A stretch of DNA of 64,000 nt from an uncultured Chloroflexota bacterium (GCA_937967325.1 CALBSQ010000148.1:1-64000); one strand, 5' to 3'. Shown: positions 7,640 to 17,720, counted from the first letter of the stretch. The notes: generated by a model not told the origin, from the letters alone. Translations and numbers: made by a program.

Positions 7640-9166
7640 TCACGACCGTGGCATGTCCAGGATGGCCTGGCAGATGGGCTGGGTCTTGGTCTCCATGGCG
7701 TTGTAGTTCTCTTTGGCGTCGAAGTACTGGGCGGTGGCCTTCGGCCAGGCGTCCAGCCATTCCTGGAAGTGCAGGTTATAGGGCTGGGGGAAGGGGTCGA
7801 TGCCGGACTCGAACCAGGCCGCGCCCTCCTTGTCGATGGGGTACTTCGCCCAGAGCCGCGGGTCGAACCAGACCGAGTGGCGCGCAAAGGGGTTGGCGTA
7901 GCCCTCGTAGCCGGCCCAGAAGCCGATCTCTGGGCTGGTGAGCTGGTTGAGTAACTGAAACGCCTCGTCCGGGTGCTTCGTCTTCGCGCTCATCGCCTGC
8001 GTGTTGTAGGACAGGCAGGAGCCGCGGTAGCCGTGCGGCCCTTTAGGCCACAGCACCACCTTGGTCTCGAACTTGTCGGCGATGACGGTGTGATAGGACT
8101 GGGGACGTCCGATCTCGGCGGAGATGGCGATCATCTTGCCGGCGGTGAAGTAGTCGAAGCCCTTCGGCGGTGGCGGCGAATCGGATTTGGGCACGAAGCC
8201 GTCGCGCACCAGCTTCCAATACCAGTCCAGCGCCTCCTGCACCGGCGCCGAGGTCAACTGCTCCTTCTTGCCGTCCTTGGACAGCAGCCAGGCGTCCTCC
8301 GACCCCTTGTTGGGGTCGCTGCCCCAGCTACGGGTGAACTGCTGGACGTATAGCGGACTGCCCGGCCCAGCCATCTGGTAGCCCCAGAGACCCTGGGAGG
8401 GGTTGGCTGTCTTGCGGGCGATTTCGTCCAGCTGGGCGATGGTCCAGTCCGAGCTTGCCGGGGGCTCCACGCCCGCCCGCTTCAGCAAGTCCACGTTGAA
8501 GAGCACGATGGCATTGCCGCCCGGATGCACGATGGTGGGCAGCCAGTAGAGCTTGCCGTCGGTGCCGATGCCACGGGCGTCGGCGATGACGGAGGGGAAG
8601 AAGTCGTCGAACTTGATCTCCTGGCGGTGGACGTTGACCAGCGAGTCGATGTCGTAGGTCACGCCTTTGTAGGCCAGGGAAGGCATCCATTTGTTATGCC
8701 CCGAGAACACGTCGGCCAAGGTGTCGCCGGCTGCGAGGGTGAGGCACTTCTGGTACATGTCCGCATAGGGCACGTCCTCCGGTTGGACGACGATGTTGGC
8801 ATTGGCCTTATTGAAGTCGTCGACAAACTTGACGTCCTGTTCCCAGCCGGAGCCGGGGAAGCGCATGAAGCGCAGTATCACCTTGCCGGCCGATGGCGCC
8901 TGGCTGGCAGCCGGTGCGCTGGATGAGGCCGCTTGCGTGCTCGCGACTGCCTGTGACGTGGCCGCGGCGCTGGTTGAAGCCGCCGCTGAAGTCGTTGCAG
9001 CGGCCTGACTGGTCACAGCCGGCGCGCTGGCGCTGCTGGATTGGGCAGCGGGCGCCTGCGCTGCTGATGGGGCAGAGCCAGCGCCGCAGGCGGCCAGGAG
9101 TGGCACGCCGGCGACGAGGCCAAGTCCCAAGGTCAGGAACCGACGGCGAGTCTGCTGATCCGACAT
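7640..9166 (-). CDS. ABC importer solute-binding lipoprotein (family 1)
   Basis: A 508-residue extracellular binding protein for a sugar-type ABC importer. The N-terminus has a TRRRF twin-arginine-like motif and a lipobox LLAAC with Cys27, then a Ser/Ala/Thr/Gln linker of about 65 residues. The binding domain contains typical family features such as the tryptophan-rich WDAWPKA segment near the C-terminus. GTG/ATG choice is clear: ATG at 9166 has TGAGGAGC upstream. It lies 48 bases downstream of another binding protein in the same direction, and no permease or ATPase accompanies either gene within the window. Confidence 0.9.
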   Translation of the reverse strand: MSDQQTRRRFLTLGLGLVAGVPLLAACGAGSAPSAAQAPAAQSSSASAPAVTSQAAATTSAAASTSAAATSQAVASTQAASSSAPAASQAPSAGKVILRFMRFPGSGWEQDVKFVDDFNKANANIVVQPEDVPYADMYQKCLTLAAGDTLADVFSGHNKWMPSLAYKGVTYDIDSLVNVHRQEIKFDDFFPSVIADARGIGTDGKLYWLPTIVHPGGNAIVLFNVDLLKRAGVEPPASSDWTIAQLDEIARKTANPSQGLWGYQMAGPGSPLYVQQFTRSWGSDPNKGSEDAWLLSKDGKKEQLTSAPVQEALDWYWKLVRDGFVPKSDSPPPPKGFDYFTAGKMIAISAEIGRPQSYHTVIADKFETKVVLWPKGPHGYRGSCLSYNTQAMSAKTKHPDEAFQLLNQLTSPEIGFWAGYEGYANPFARHSVWFDPRLWAKYPIDKEGAAWFESGIDPFPQPYNLHFQEWLDAWPKATAQYFDAKENYNAMETKTQPICQAILDMPRS

Positions 9167-9214
9167 GGCGAGCTCCTCAGTGTGTTACACGTGACGACCG
9201 GACCTACCACTTTC

Positions 9215-10705
9215 TCAGAACTGGTATTGGGGGATGATAGCATTGATCTGCTGCTGGGCTTGCCCCAGCGTTGCCGTGGCGTCTTTCCCGGCGTAGATGT
9301 CGGCGATCGCCTTGTAGAGAATCGGGGTTGCCTGGTCGTAGTAGGGAATGTTGGGGATCGTGAACACCGGCTGTTTCACCACGTCGATGATCGTGCTGAC
9401 ATCCTTAGGGGCCTGGGAGCCCTGCTCCATCACCTTGAGGTAGGCCGGATAGGCGTCCACATTGCCCGGCGGCGAGCCGCTCCCCAGCGACAGGGCCTCG
9501 GCCTGGGACGAGCTGACGAAGCTGAGCAGCTCCCAGGCCTTGTCCTGCTGTTTCGTGGAGACGCCCATGCTCCAGGCTGAGCCAAAGCCGGTCACCGCCA
9601 CTTTGCCGGTCGAGCCTTTGGGCATCGGCGCGATGTCCCAGTCGAAGCGCGTGCCGATCTGCATGCGCATGCTCTCGACCACCCACGACCCTTGCCTTGC
9701 CATAGCGACCAGGTTGCCGACGAAGCCGTTGGCGACGCCCTTCGGCAACTCCCCCGGGGCAGGGGCGACGTGCCACCTGCTCACCAGGTCGCGGAAGAAC
9801 TCCAGGGTGGCGACGTTCTGGGGATCATTGACGAGCGCCTGCTTGAGATCGTCGGACACGATCTTGCCGCCGTTGGCCTCCAGGACGCCGAAGACGGCCT
9901 GGTAGTTCGGGAGCCCGTCGAACCCCCACTGCACCTGTTTCCCGTTCTCTGACTTGGAGAAGTGCTGGGCAGTCGTGAACAGGTCATTCCACGTCCAATC
10001 GCCGTCCTCCGGCGGTAGGGCAACGTTCGCGGTCTTGAACATGTCCTTGTTGAAGTACACCGCGTTGATTGACCAGTCGAACGGCAAGGCGTGTACCTTC
10101 CCTTGCCAGGTGCAGTTCGTCATTTCGGTACTGTTGAACTGCGCCAGGGAGAGGTGATCGCGGGCGATGAAGGTATCGAGCGGCACCATCATCCCCTTCG
10201 GGGCGCGAGGGGCGATCTCGTTGGTGAGGTTGAAAAAGACGTCGTACAGCGTCCCGCCGGCGGCCCAGGTGGGGATGACATCCTCATACTTGTCTGCGAC
10301 AAAGTCGACCTGCACCTTCGTATCGGGGTGGGCGTCATTGAACTGCGTGGCCACGTTGTCCAGCAGCTTGGCACGGCCCTGGTCCATGTCGCCGAAGGCC
10401 CAGCGGAGATCCTTCCCCAGCGCCGGGGGCGCGGCCGTGGCCAGCGCCGACGCCGAGCTCGTGGCAGTCGCCGCGCGTGTTGACGTTGCCACCGCGGTCG
10501 TTGCCGCGGTCTTGGCGCCAGCCGACGTGGTAGCGGCTGCCACCGCCGACGCGCTCGTCGGCGCCGCCGTTGCCGTACTTTGCGTCGTGGCAGCGGTGCC
10601 GCTGCCGCACGCCGCCAGCGAGATCACGGCAACACTTCCACCGAGCAGCGCGAGAAACTGGCGGCGCGTGCCGACATCACGAACGGAGGGTACCGGTTGA
10701 CGCAT
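9215..10705 (-). CDS. ABC importer solute-binding lipoprotein (family 1)
   Basis: A 496-residue binding protein, probably paralogous to its downstream neighbour. It has a GTRRQF twin-arginine-like motif, a hydrophobic stretch and a lipobox SLAAC with Cys33, then a Thr/Ala/Ser linker. ATG at 10705 is preferred because AAGGAGAGG lies just upstream; an in-frame GTG further out at 10726 would put a longer basic tail before the signal peptide. With the gene downstream it forms a two-gene unit of binding proteins alone. Confidence 0.9.
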   Translation of the reverse strand: MRQPVPSVRDVGTRRQFLALLGGSVAVISLAACGSGTAATTQSTATAAPTSASAVAAATTSAGAKTAATTAVATSTRAATATSSASALATAAPPALGKDLRWAFGDMDQGRAKLLDNVATQFNDAHPDTKVQVDFVADKYEDVIPTWAAGGTLYDVFFNLTNEIAPRAPKGMMVPLDTFIARDHLSLAQFNSTEMTNCTWQGKVHALPFDWSINAVYFNKDMFKTANVALPPEDGDWTWNDLFTTAQHFSKSENGKQVQWGFDGLPNYQAVFGVLEANGGKIVSDDLKQALVNDPQNVATLEFFRDLVSRWHVAPAPGELPKGVANGFVGNLVAMARQGSWVVESMRMQIGTRFDWDIAPMPKGSTGKVAVTGFGSAWSMGVSTKQQDKAWELLSFVSSSQAEALSLGSGSPPGNVDAYPAYLKVMEQGSQAPKDVSTIIDVVKQPVFTIPNIPYYDQATPILYKAIADIYAGKDATATLGQAQQQINAIIPQYQF

Positions 10706-10973
10706 GCGTCCTCTCCTTGGTGACAACTACACGGTTTTCAGCGACAGCACGGTCTGTCAAGCGCACGAAGCCGGGCGATTCTAGCACGATTCGCGCGCCC
10801 CCATCGATGGTGCGCAGGCGTTCGCGCCGGCAGCGACGGTTGACAGTGCGTTGCCGGCTGCCTATGCTGCCCTCCGTCTATCGGGTGCGGGGAAGTCCGT
10901 CCGACGCCCGTGGAGGAGCGGGCGGCCCGATCTCCGACGCTCACCCCAAGGCTGGAAACTAGAGGAAAGAACG

Positions 10974-12407
10974 ATGGCGACCGAGGGTTCTGAACGGGCA
11001 GGAGCGCGGGCCGAAGCTGCTGGCTGGCGAGCGGGCGCGGCCGAGGTGGACGTCACGCCGCCGATCGGCTCGGTGCTGGCCGGCTATGCCGGGCGCACGC
11101 AGCCTTCGACGCACGTGCTCGACCCGCTGCGCGCCCAATGCCTCGTGTTGGATGATGGTCGCGGCAGGCGCTGCGCCCTGATCACGATGGATCTGATCGG
11201 CATCGGGCACGATCTGGTGGTGGAGACGCGGTCGCTGATCACCGAGGCGACGGGGATTCCGTCGGACCACGCGCTGATCGCGGCCACGCACACCCACGCC
11301 GGGCCGCGCGGCTCGCACCCGGTGCAGGCGAGCGTGCCGGGCCTGGCGCAACGCCTGGCCGGCGCGGCGCGCGCGGCGGTACACGCGCTGCGACCGGCGC
11401 TGCTGTCGTTCGGCTCCGGCGATTGCGACTCGGTGCAGCTCAACCGTCGCGACGTGGCAGGGCCGATCGACCCCGAAGTTGCCGTGCTGCGTGTCCAGGA
11501 CGCCGCCGATGGCCGGCTGATCGCGGCGCTGGTCAACTTCGCCTGCCATCCGACTATTCTGAGCCCCAACCAATTGGGCATTGCCGCCGACTACCCCGGC
11601 GCGCTGCGCGCCGCGGTGCGCGCGCTCTGTGGCGCGGACGCGGTTGTGCTGTTCGCCAACGGCGCCTGTGCCGACATCAACCCGACCAAGCTCACCCAGG
11701 ACAGCGCCGAGACGCGGCGCGTCGGCACGATCGCCGGCGCCGAGGCTGCTCGCGTGCTGGAGGAGCTTCGTTCCCTGCACGGCGACCTGGTAGTCTCGAC
11801 GCCGGCGGAAGAGCCGCCCGGTTCGGTCGGCGGCTGGGGCATGGCGCGCAAGGCGATCTCCAGCCGCTACCTGCGCCTGGATCAGCCCAGCATTGCCGCC
11901 GCTCTCCGGATGGTCAGCCTGCCGACCAGGGCGCTCCCGGAGCCGGCAGTGACGGAGGCGGAGATCGCCCGCGTGCGCGAAGCGCTGCCGTCGCTGCCCG
12001 TGGGCGATCCAGAGCGGCGGAGGCAGCGCTTCTTGCTGATGCGCTTGCAGATGGAGTACCGGCGCGGCCCGCGCGAGGCCGAAACACGGGAGGTTGAGGT
12101 CCAGGGGCTCTGCCTGGGCGGCCGGCTCGTCTTCGTCACCGCACCGGGTGAGCTCTTCGTGGAGATCGGCCTGCAGGCCAAGCGAGCGCTAACTGCTGCC
12201 GATGCCGTGCCGGTGGTGGTCGGCTATGCCAACGACTCGGCTGGCTATCTGCCCACCGACTCCGCCTTCGACTGGCACGGCTACGAGGTTTCGGTGAGCC
12301 CATATGATCGAGGCATGGAGAAAGCGCTGCTGGATGGGATGCTGGCTGTGGCTTCTGGTGCGCTCGGTCTCGCTGTCCATGCGGGCATATCATTGGCCGC
12401 CAGGTGA
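10974..12407 (+). CDS. Neutral/alkaline ceramidase-like hydrolase
   Basis: A 477-residue protein matching the N-terminal domain of neutral/alkaline non-lysosomal ceramidases, zinc amidases that cleave N-acyl sphingosine. The family opening is seen at residues 22-41 (AEVDVTPPIG, then GYAGR), the metal-ligand region as THTHAGP near residue 105, and NFACHPTIL near residue 188. There is no signal peptide, unlike secreted ceramidases. Many short bacterial members have unknown amide or ester substrates. ATG at 10974 follows GAGGAAAG. The SGNH-like gene is 28 bases downstream in the same direction. Confidence 0.82.
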   Translation: MATEGSERAGARAEAAGWRAGAAEVDVTPPIGSVLAGYAGRTQPSTHVLDPLRAQCLVLDDGRGRRCALITMDLIGIGHDLVVETRSLITEATGIPSDHALIAATHTHAGPRGSHPVQASVPGLAQRLAGAARAAVHALRPALLSFGSGDCDSVQLNRRDVAGPIDPEVAVLRVQDAADGRLIAALVNFACHPTILSPNQLGIAADYPGALRAAVRALCGADAVVLFANGACADINPTKLTQDSAETRRVGTIAGAEAARVLEELRSLHGDLVVSTPAEEPPGSVGGWGMARKAISSRYLRLDQPSIAAALRMVSLPTRALPEPAVTEAEIARVREALPSLPVGDPERRRQRFLLMRLQMEYRRGPREAETREVEVQGLCLGGRLVFVTAPGELFVEIGLQAKRALTAADAVPVVVGYANDSAGYLPTDSAFDWHGYEVSVSPYDRGMEKALLDGMLAVASGALGLAVHAGISLAAR

Positions 12408-12435
12408 ACAGGCGAGGACACAGAGGAGCAAGCCC

Positions 12436-13359
12436 ATGTCAACGCCAGAGTTACGGCCGGCCTCGCTTCCTCTCCGTCCGCCCGGACCCGATACCGTGCC
12501 GAATTGCGAGCGGACGTCGGTCGGCTATGTACCGCTTCCCGACCTCGGCAGCGGGACCTACCAGGGGTGCGAGGGCGGACTGTACCCCGAAGGAGCAAAC
12601 GAAGCCCCAGCCGACTATGTACGAGCAGGATCCGCTCACGCCCGGGCCATCCGGCCGCGCAACCAGGCCGGCGAGCCTGACCGTGCCGGCAAGATCGTCT
12701 TGTTATCCATCGGCATGTCCAATGCTACGATGGAGTTCTCCACATTTCAGCGCCACGTCGAACAGGACCCGGGCAAGCACCCTTCTCTGGTGCTCGTCGA
12801 CGGTGCGCAAGGAGGACAGACCGCCGCGTCGATCAAAGAGCCCGACGCCGCGTTTTGGAACACCGTCGAGCGGCGCTTGAACGAGGCGGGAGCGAGCGCT
12901 CAGCAGGTGCAGTTGGCCTGGCTGAAGGAGGCCAACCCGCGACCCACTGAGCCGTTTCCCGTCGAGGCGCGGCGCTTGCAGCAGGATCTGCGCGGCATCG
13001 TCGAGGTCGCCCACCGACGCTATCCTCACCTGCACATCATCTTTCTGTCCAGCCGGACCTATGGTGGCTACGCCTCGACGCCGCTCAACCCCGAGCCGCA
13101 CGCCTACGAGAGTGGCTTCGCCGTCAAGTGGTTGATTGAAGAGCGAATCCGGGGCGAGCTGTCTGGCCCGTGGCTTGCTTGGGGACCCTACCTCTGGACC
13201 GACGGCGCCAAAGGGCGCAGCGACGGGCTCGTCTGGACCTGCGACGATGTCGCCCGCGATGGAACGCATCCCTCTGTTAGCGGCATGCACAAGGTGGCCG
13301 GGTTATTGGTGGACTTCTTCACGACGGATGAGACGGCTAGGCGCTGGTTTGTGCGGTAG
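12436..13359 (+). CDS. SGNH/GDSL-like hydrolase domain protein
   Basis: A 307-residue protein with elements of the SGNH hydrolase fold. They are a block-I-like strand and turn LLSIGMSN near residue 90, a GAQGGQT segment soon after, and a block-V-like DGTHPSVSG near residue 274, which would supply the Asp and His of the triad. Block I has GMSN instead of the usual GDS, still with a Ser in place. No signal peptide is visible. ATG at 12436 follows CAGAGGAG. Co-direction and 28-base spacing from the ceramidase-like gene suggest co-transcription. Substrate unknown. Confidence 0.6.
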   Translation: MSTPELRPASLPLRPPGPDTVPNCERTSVGYVPLPDLGSGTYQGCEGGLYPEGANEAPADYVRAGSAHARAIRPRNQAGEPDRAGKIVLLSIGMSNATMEFSTFQRHVEQDPGKHPSLVLVDGAQGGQTAASIKEPDAAFWNTVERRLNEAGASAQQVQLAWLKEANPRPTEPFPVEARRLQQDLRGIVEVAHRRYPHLHIIFLSSRTYGGYASTPLNPEPHAYESGFAVKWLIEERIRGELSGPWLAWGPYLWTDGAKGRSDGLVWTCDDVARDGTHPSVSGMHKVAGLLVDFFTTDETARRWFVR

Positions 13360-13598
13360 TGGGTCCGACTTCCCACGCCGGAAACTGCGCACTATCCTCT
13401 GCTTGCAGGATGCCATCGGACCCTCCGGGCCTTGTATCTTCAGCCTGCCTGGCTGCGTACCGCGCGGCTTGCCCGCCTGCACGGCGAGGACGGCAGGCGC
13501 GTCACCCAGGCCAGCAGGCAAGGGCGTCGTAGCAGGCTACGCGGGGCCATGGCTGGTGGAGGACGGGCTGCACCTATCGGGCGATGTGCGCGTCTCCC

Positions 13599-14213
13599 CT
13601 ACTCGAACAGGGCAGCAATCGGAAAGGTGAAGCCAGGTATGACGTTCTCCCCATCGAGCATATCCCCGACCTCAAGGACTGTTGATGCGCGGTCTCCGGC
13701 GCGCCAGACGTCGACCTGCCGGCGATTCGGCCACACGACCCACACTAGGGCTGTCCCCCCGGCAAGGTACCGCGCTACCTTGGCCTCCATCTCTGGACGG
13801 TACTGCGTTGGCGATGCGACCTCGACGGCCAGATCAGGCGCGAAGGGATACGCCTTGTCAGGGTCCACCAACGCCTCACGCGAGGCCTTGTAGAAACCGA
13901 TGTCAGGCAGCAGGCCCGTATCCTTCTGGCCGCCACTCGCCAAGTCATACACCTCATCCGGTGGCGTGACGGTCCCGAGATGGTGCGCCTGGACGTAGGC
14001 GGCGAGAGGGAACAGCAGGTTGCGGGTGACCCGCCCGGCTCTGGGTCTGGTTCCTGCCACGCGGACAAGCACCCCCTCCACTAGCTCATAGCGATAGCCC
14101 TCCTCGCCCCGATAGTCGAGAAACGCTGCCAGCGTCATGTGGGGCGGCGCGTCGGGCACGATCGCGGCCCAGGGCGCAATAGGCTTCGGTAGGTAGACGG
14201 GTGCCTCACGCAT
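13599..14213 (-). CDS. Uma2 family putative endonuclease (DUF820)
   Basis: A 204-residue Uma2 protein of the PD-(D/E)XK-like superfamily. Conserved signs are YELVEGVLV, LLPDIGFY, APDLAVEVASPT and a C-terminal VWVVWPNRRQVDVW followed by LDGENVIPGF. The Asp and Glu of the second and third motifs fit the nuclease core. Such genes are often present in many copies in Chloroflexota and cyanobacteria, with unknown cellular role. This is the first of three in the window. Confidence 0.87.
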   Translation of the reverse strand: MREAPVYLPKPIAPWAAIVPDAPPHMTLAAFLDYRGEEGYRYELVEGVLVRVAGTRPRAGRVTRNLLFPLAAYVQAHHLGTVTPPDEVYDLASGGQKDTGLLPDIGFYKASREALVDPDKAYPFAPDLAVEVASPTQYRPEMEAKVARYLAGGTALVWVVWPNRRQVDVWRAGDRASTVLEVGDMLDGENVIPGFTFPIAALFE

Positions 14214-14401
14214 GAGGCCATTGTCCTCGGTTTACGGGCACACGTCAAGCTGGTAGCGTCGATCCGTCGAACCCAGCATCGCTGTTGCCCGCGCCGATCA
14301 CGGCTACACCGATAGGACGCTCCGTTTGATTCCTCTCTCGGGAGTCCTGCCAAAACTGCCGTGTCGGGCCTCGTATCGTTCATTCATCAGAAAGGTCAGA
14401 C

Positions 14402-14440
14402 GGTGACTGGCCGCCCAAGGAGCCTGGACGGCCGGTCACC
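14402..14440 (-). terminator. Hairpin at the end of the oxidoreductase gene
   Basis: Arms 14402-14413 and 14429-14440 can pair with one mismatch (GGTGACCGGCCG with CGGCCAGTCACC on the minus strand). The stem overlaps the stop codon of the gene at 14436. There is no run of T after it, so if it terminates transcription it is not a classic intrinsic terminator. Confidence 0.4.
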
Positions 14441-15968
14441 AGTCGCGCAAGACCTCCTGCGCCGCGTTGTGCCCGGGCACGCCGCTCACTTCTCCGCCGG
14501 GATGCTGACCGGCGCCGCAGAGATACAGGCCCCGCAGCGGCGCGCGGTAATGGGCCAGCTCCGGCAGTGGGCGGTTCCAGAAGAGGTGCTCACCGGCGTG
14601 TTGGACGTGCCAGATACAGCCGTCGGTCAGCCCATTCTCCCGCTCCAAGTCGAGCGGCGTGCGCAGCTTGTGGTGGAGGATCGACCGGCGGAAGTTGGGC
14701 GCGTGCTCGCCGATCTGGTCGATCAAGCGCTCCGCTACCTGCTCGCGGACGTCGTCCCAACTGCCTTGCCGGAGCGTGCTGGGGGCAGGGAAGATCCAGA
14801 CGGAGGCCGTGTGGTAGCCCGGCGGAGCCAGACTGGGATCGACGGCGGAGGGGACGGAGAAGCTGATCACCGGCGCTCGCGGCGGCCGTCCGGCCTCCAG
14901 GTCGTCGAAGGCGGCGGCAACCTGGGCGCGCGAGTAGCGTAGCCCCACCGCCCCGGCGCTCGGCTGATCGGGGTCGCCATCCCATGCCCTCCAGCGGGGC
15001 AGCTCCGAGATCGCTGCCAGGAGCTTGTAGCAGCTCACGGAGGTGATAAGCCCAGCGACCCGCTCGCGGAATCCGGCCTCCAGTTGCTCCGGGGCCAGCA
15101 GCTTCAGAAAGGTCTGCTTGGGATCAAGGTTGGAGATCACCACGCGGCTGCGCACCTCGTCCCCGCCGGCCAGCCGGATGCCGATCACTCGCCCGTCCTC
15201 CACCAGGAACTGCTCGACAGCTTGGCCGACGTGGACAGTGGCGCCGGCCTCCTCGGCCGCTTCCGTCATCAAGCGCACTACCGTGCCCATGCCGCCCTGC
15301 ACGTAGCCGTGGGGCGGTCGCTCGCCCGTCTCTTCTTCGGCCGCGTCGAGGGAGGAGTAGGCCAGGCTGAGCGCGAGTGGATCACGCCCGACCGACGCTT
15401 TGTCGGCGGCATGGCGCTCCTTGAGCCGCTCGCTCGGCAGGAACTCATCCTGGATCTCCGAGACGCGGGCCGTGAGGGCGCGCTCCAGGATGTCCGCCGC
15501 GGTACCCCGGGCTTTTGCTCGCACCTCCGCCAGCGATGGCGGCGGCTGCAGGCGGTAGGGAGCGAAGAGCCGTTCCAGGATTCGGCGGAACTCGTGGTAA
15601 CGGCGCTGACCCTCCCGCTCCTCGGCGGTCAGGCGTCCCTCGAAAGCCCGATTGCGCGGCGAGTCCAGCGTGGCCGGGCCGGAATAGGTGCCGTCGGACC
15701 AGAGGAGCAGGTCCGCGGCGCGGGGCAGGATGCGCAAGCCGCGCTCGTAGAGCCGGAGGTCGCGGATGAGCTTGGGGTGGACGCCGTGGATCATGTGGGC
15801 GCAGGTCGAGAAGTGGAAGCCTTGCCAGATCTCTTCGGTGATCGAGGCACCGCCGGCGAACGGACGGCGCTCGAAGAGGTGGACCGCCAACCCGGCGCGC
15901 GCCAGGTAGGCGGCGGCCACCAGCCCGTTGTGCCCGGCGCCCACGATGGCTACGTCAACGTTCGTCAC
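14436..15968 (-). CDS. Phytoene-desaturase-like FAD-dependent oxidoreductase
   Basis: A 510-residue flavoprotein of the carotenoid desaturase/CrtI-like superfamily. The N-terminal dinucleotide-binding motif VGAGHNGL sits at residues 9-16, followed by LFERRPFAGG, which binds the FAD ribose. The C-terminal FAD-contact region is GLYLCGAGQHPGGEVSGVPG. Relatives include animal PYROXD2 and many bacterial proteins of unknown substrate; no carotenoid gene is adjacent, so a pigment role is not supported. GTG at 15968 is the likely start because GAGGAGGGG lies upstream; the ORF is open to 16001. Confidence 0.85.
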   Translation of the reverse strand: MTNVDVAIVGAGHNGLVAAAYLARAGLAVHLFERRPFAGGASITEEIWQGFHFSTCAHMIHGVHPKLIRDLRLYERGLRILPRAADLLLWSDGTYSGPATLDSPRNRAFEGRLTAEEREGQRRYHEFRRILERLFAPYRLQPPPSLAEVRAKARGTAADILERALTARVSEIQDEFLPSERLKERHAADKASVGRDPLALSLAYSSLDAAEEETGERPPHGYVQGGMGTVVRLMTEAAEEAGATVHVGQAVEQFLVEDGRVIGIRLAGGDEVRSRVVISNLDPKQTFLKLLAPEQLEAGFRERVAGLITSVSCYKLLAAISELPRWRAWDGDPDQPSAGAVGLRYSRAQVAAAFDDLEAGRPPRAPVISFSVPSAVDPSLAPPGYHTASVWIFPAPSTLRQGSWDDVREQVAERLIDQIGEHAPNFRRSILHHKLRTPLDLERENGLTDGCIWHVQHAGEHLFWNRPLPELAHYRAPLRGLYLCGAGQHPGGEVSGVPGHNAAQEVLRDW

Positions 15969-16283
15969 GATCCCCTCCTCGCCGACTGTGCCGCGCCGCA
16001 CCCTCGCTTGGCTGGATTGTCGCTGGGATTGGCCGGCGCCACCTTATCACAGAAATGGGATGAGGTCTCTGCCTGGCAGCAAGTGATACCATCGGTGACT
16101 GGACTTGTAGTTCGTCATGGAAGGTTTGCATGATCTGGTAGGGGCGAGGCAATCTCGTCCAGGTGGGCAGGGCGATGCGCATACCGATTAACGTGGCCGT
16201 ACTGCCCCTACACCGTTGGCACAAACGTAAGTCGACGGGCCACTGGCTGACGGACCTCGGGAATACGAGTGGAAGGGGACACG
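15969..16283. other. Intergenic region between divergent genes
   Basis: About 315 bases separate the oxidoreductase from the DegT aminotransferase. It should hold both promoters. I see no convincing -35/-10 pair, RNA gene or ORF. Confidence 0.5.
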
Positions 16284-17561
16284 ATGGCACACCTGGCGAT
16301 CAACGGCGGGCCCAAGGCGGTGACGGAGCCGCTGGGATCCCCCTGGCCGGTCTGGGACGACACGGAGCGAAGGCTCCTCAACGAGGTGCTGGAGAGCGGC
16401 AAGTGGTGGCGTGGCGGCTATGAGGACGCGTCGCAGTCCAAAGTCGGGCAGTTCGAGGCGGCCTTCGCCCGCTTCCAGGATGCTAAGCACGCCGTGGCCG
16501 TGGCCAACGGCACGGTCGCCATCGAGTGCGCCCTGAAAGCGGTGGGCGTGGAAGCGGGCGACGAGGTGATCGTGCCGGCCTCTACCTTCGTCGCCTCCGC
16601 GACGGCGCCCATCCAGGTGGGCGCCGTGCCCATCTTCGTGGACATCGACCCGCGCAACTACACCATCGACCCGGCGGCGGCGGAGGCGGCGATCACGCCG
16701 CGCACGCGCGCCATCGTGGCCGTGGACTACGGCGGCATGCCCTGCGACATGGACGCCTTGCTGGACCTGCAGCGGCGCACCGGCGTCCAGATCGTCTCCG
16801 ACTGCGCCCACTCGCACGGCTCCCAGTGGAAGGGTGTCGGGACCGGCGCCATCGGCCCCATCGGCACCTTCAGCTTCCAGGCCTTCAAGCAGTTGCCCAC
16901 CGGCGAGGGCGGGATGGTCCTCACCAACGACGACGCCGTGGCCGAGCGCGCCTACTCCTACCACCACATCGGTCGCATCCGCGGCCGGCCGTTCTACGAG
17001 CACCACGTGCCGGCCAGCAACCTGCGCATGTCGGAGTGGCAGGGGGCGATCGGCCTGGGTCAGCTCTCCCGCCTGCTGGAGCAGACGATGATCCGGGAGC
17101 GCAACTCGACCTACCTCTGCAAAGGCTTGGAGGAGATTGCGGGTGTCTCACCCATCTATCGCGACCCTCGCGTGACGCGCTGGGGCTTCTACATGTGGCA
17201 CTTCAAGTTCCAATCGGAGCGATTCGGCGGCATCTCGCGCCGCGCCTTCCTGCGCGCGCTCAGTGCCGAGGGCGTCGGCGGTAGCACCGGCCACACCGAG
17301 CCGCTCTACCACAACCCCGTCTTCGCCCAGTGGCGGGAAAACTTCGGCCGCACCGGATTCCCGATCAAGAACCCGTATGGGGGCGCGGAGGTGGACTACA
17401 CGCGCGTCTCCTGCCCGCAGGCCGAGCGCATCTACCGCGACGAGGCGGTCGTCCTCTCCCACCGGCTCTTCCTCGGTCCCCAGTCGGATATGGACCGCAT
17501 CCTGGACGCCATCCGCAAGATTCGCCGGCACGTCGACGAGGCGCCGCACGAAGGGGAGTAG
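16284..17561 (+). CDS. DegT/DnrJ/EryC1/StrS family PLP aminotransferase
   Basis: A 425-residue aspartate-aminotransferase-fold enzyme of the sugar aminotransferase family, which transfers an amino group from glutamate or glutamine to a keto-sugar or inosose. Conserved parts include NGTVAIECALKAVGV, the VDIDPRNYTID strand, DCAHSHGSQWKG and the PLP-lysine segment FQAFKQLPTGEGG with Lys202. ATG at 16284 follows GGAAGGGG; an upstream in-frame GTG at 16269 precedes that site. It stands alone between a flavoprotein and small membrane proteins, so the pathway is not clear. Confidence 0.9.
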   Translation: MAHLAINGGPKAVTEPLGSPWPVWDDTERRLLNEVLESGKWWRGGYEDASQSKVGQFEAAFARFQDAKHAVAVANGTVAIECALKAVGVEAGDEVIVPASTFVASATAPIQVGAVPIFVDIDPRNYTIDPAAAEAAITPRTRAIVAVDYGGMPCDMDALLDLQRRTGVQIVSDCAHSHGSQWKGVGTGAIGPIGTFSFQAFKQLPTGEGGMVLTNDDAVAERAYSYHHIGRIRGRPFYEHHVPASNLRMSEWQGAIGLGQLSRLLEQTMIRERNSTYLCKGLEEIAGVSPIYRDPRVTRWGFYMWHFKFQSERFGGISRRAFLRALSAEGVGGSTGHTEPLYHNPVFAQWRENFGRTGFPIKNPYGGAEVDYTRVSCPQAERIYRDEAVVLSHRLFLGPQSDMDRILDAIRKIRRHVDEAPHEGE

Positions 17562-17720
17562 CCCGCGCCACGGGGAATAGCAGCGCGTCGCGATCGGGCG
17601 ACCGGAGTCGGGTGTGGTACGCTTGCTGCATCGATCAACCGGGCGATCCGATCAGCGGTGCCGTGGCCGCGGCCATCGACCTCGCGATCCCACTGAACGG
17701 CGCCAGGTAGGGCGATTACG

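Noticed and set aside
14436..15968. Carotenoid biosynthesis role for the flavoprotein
   Set aside because: No phytoene synthase, cyclase or other pigment gene is close, and the subfamily has many non-carotenoid members.
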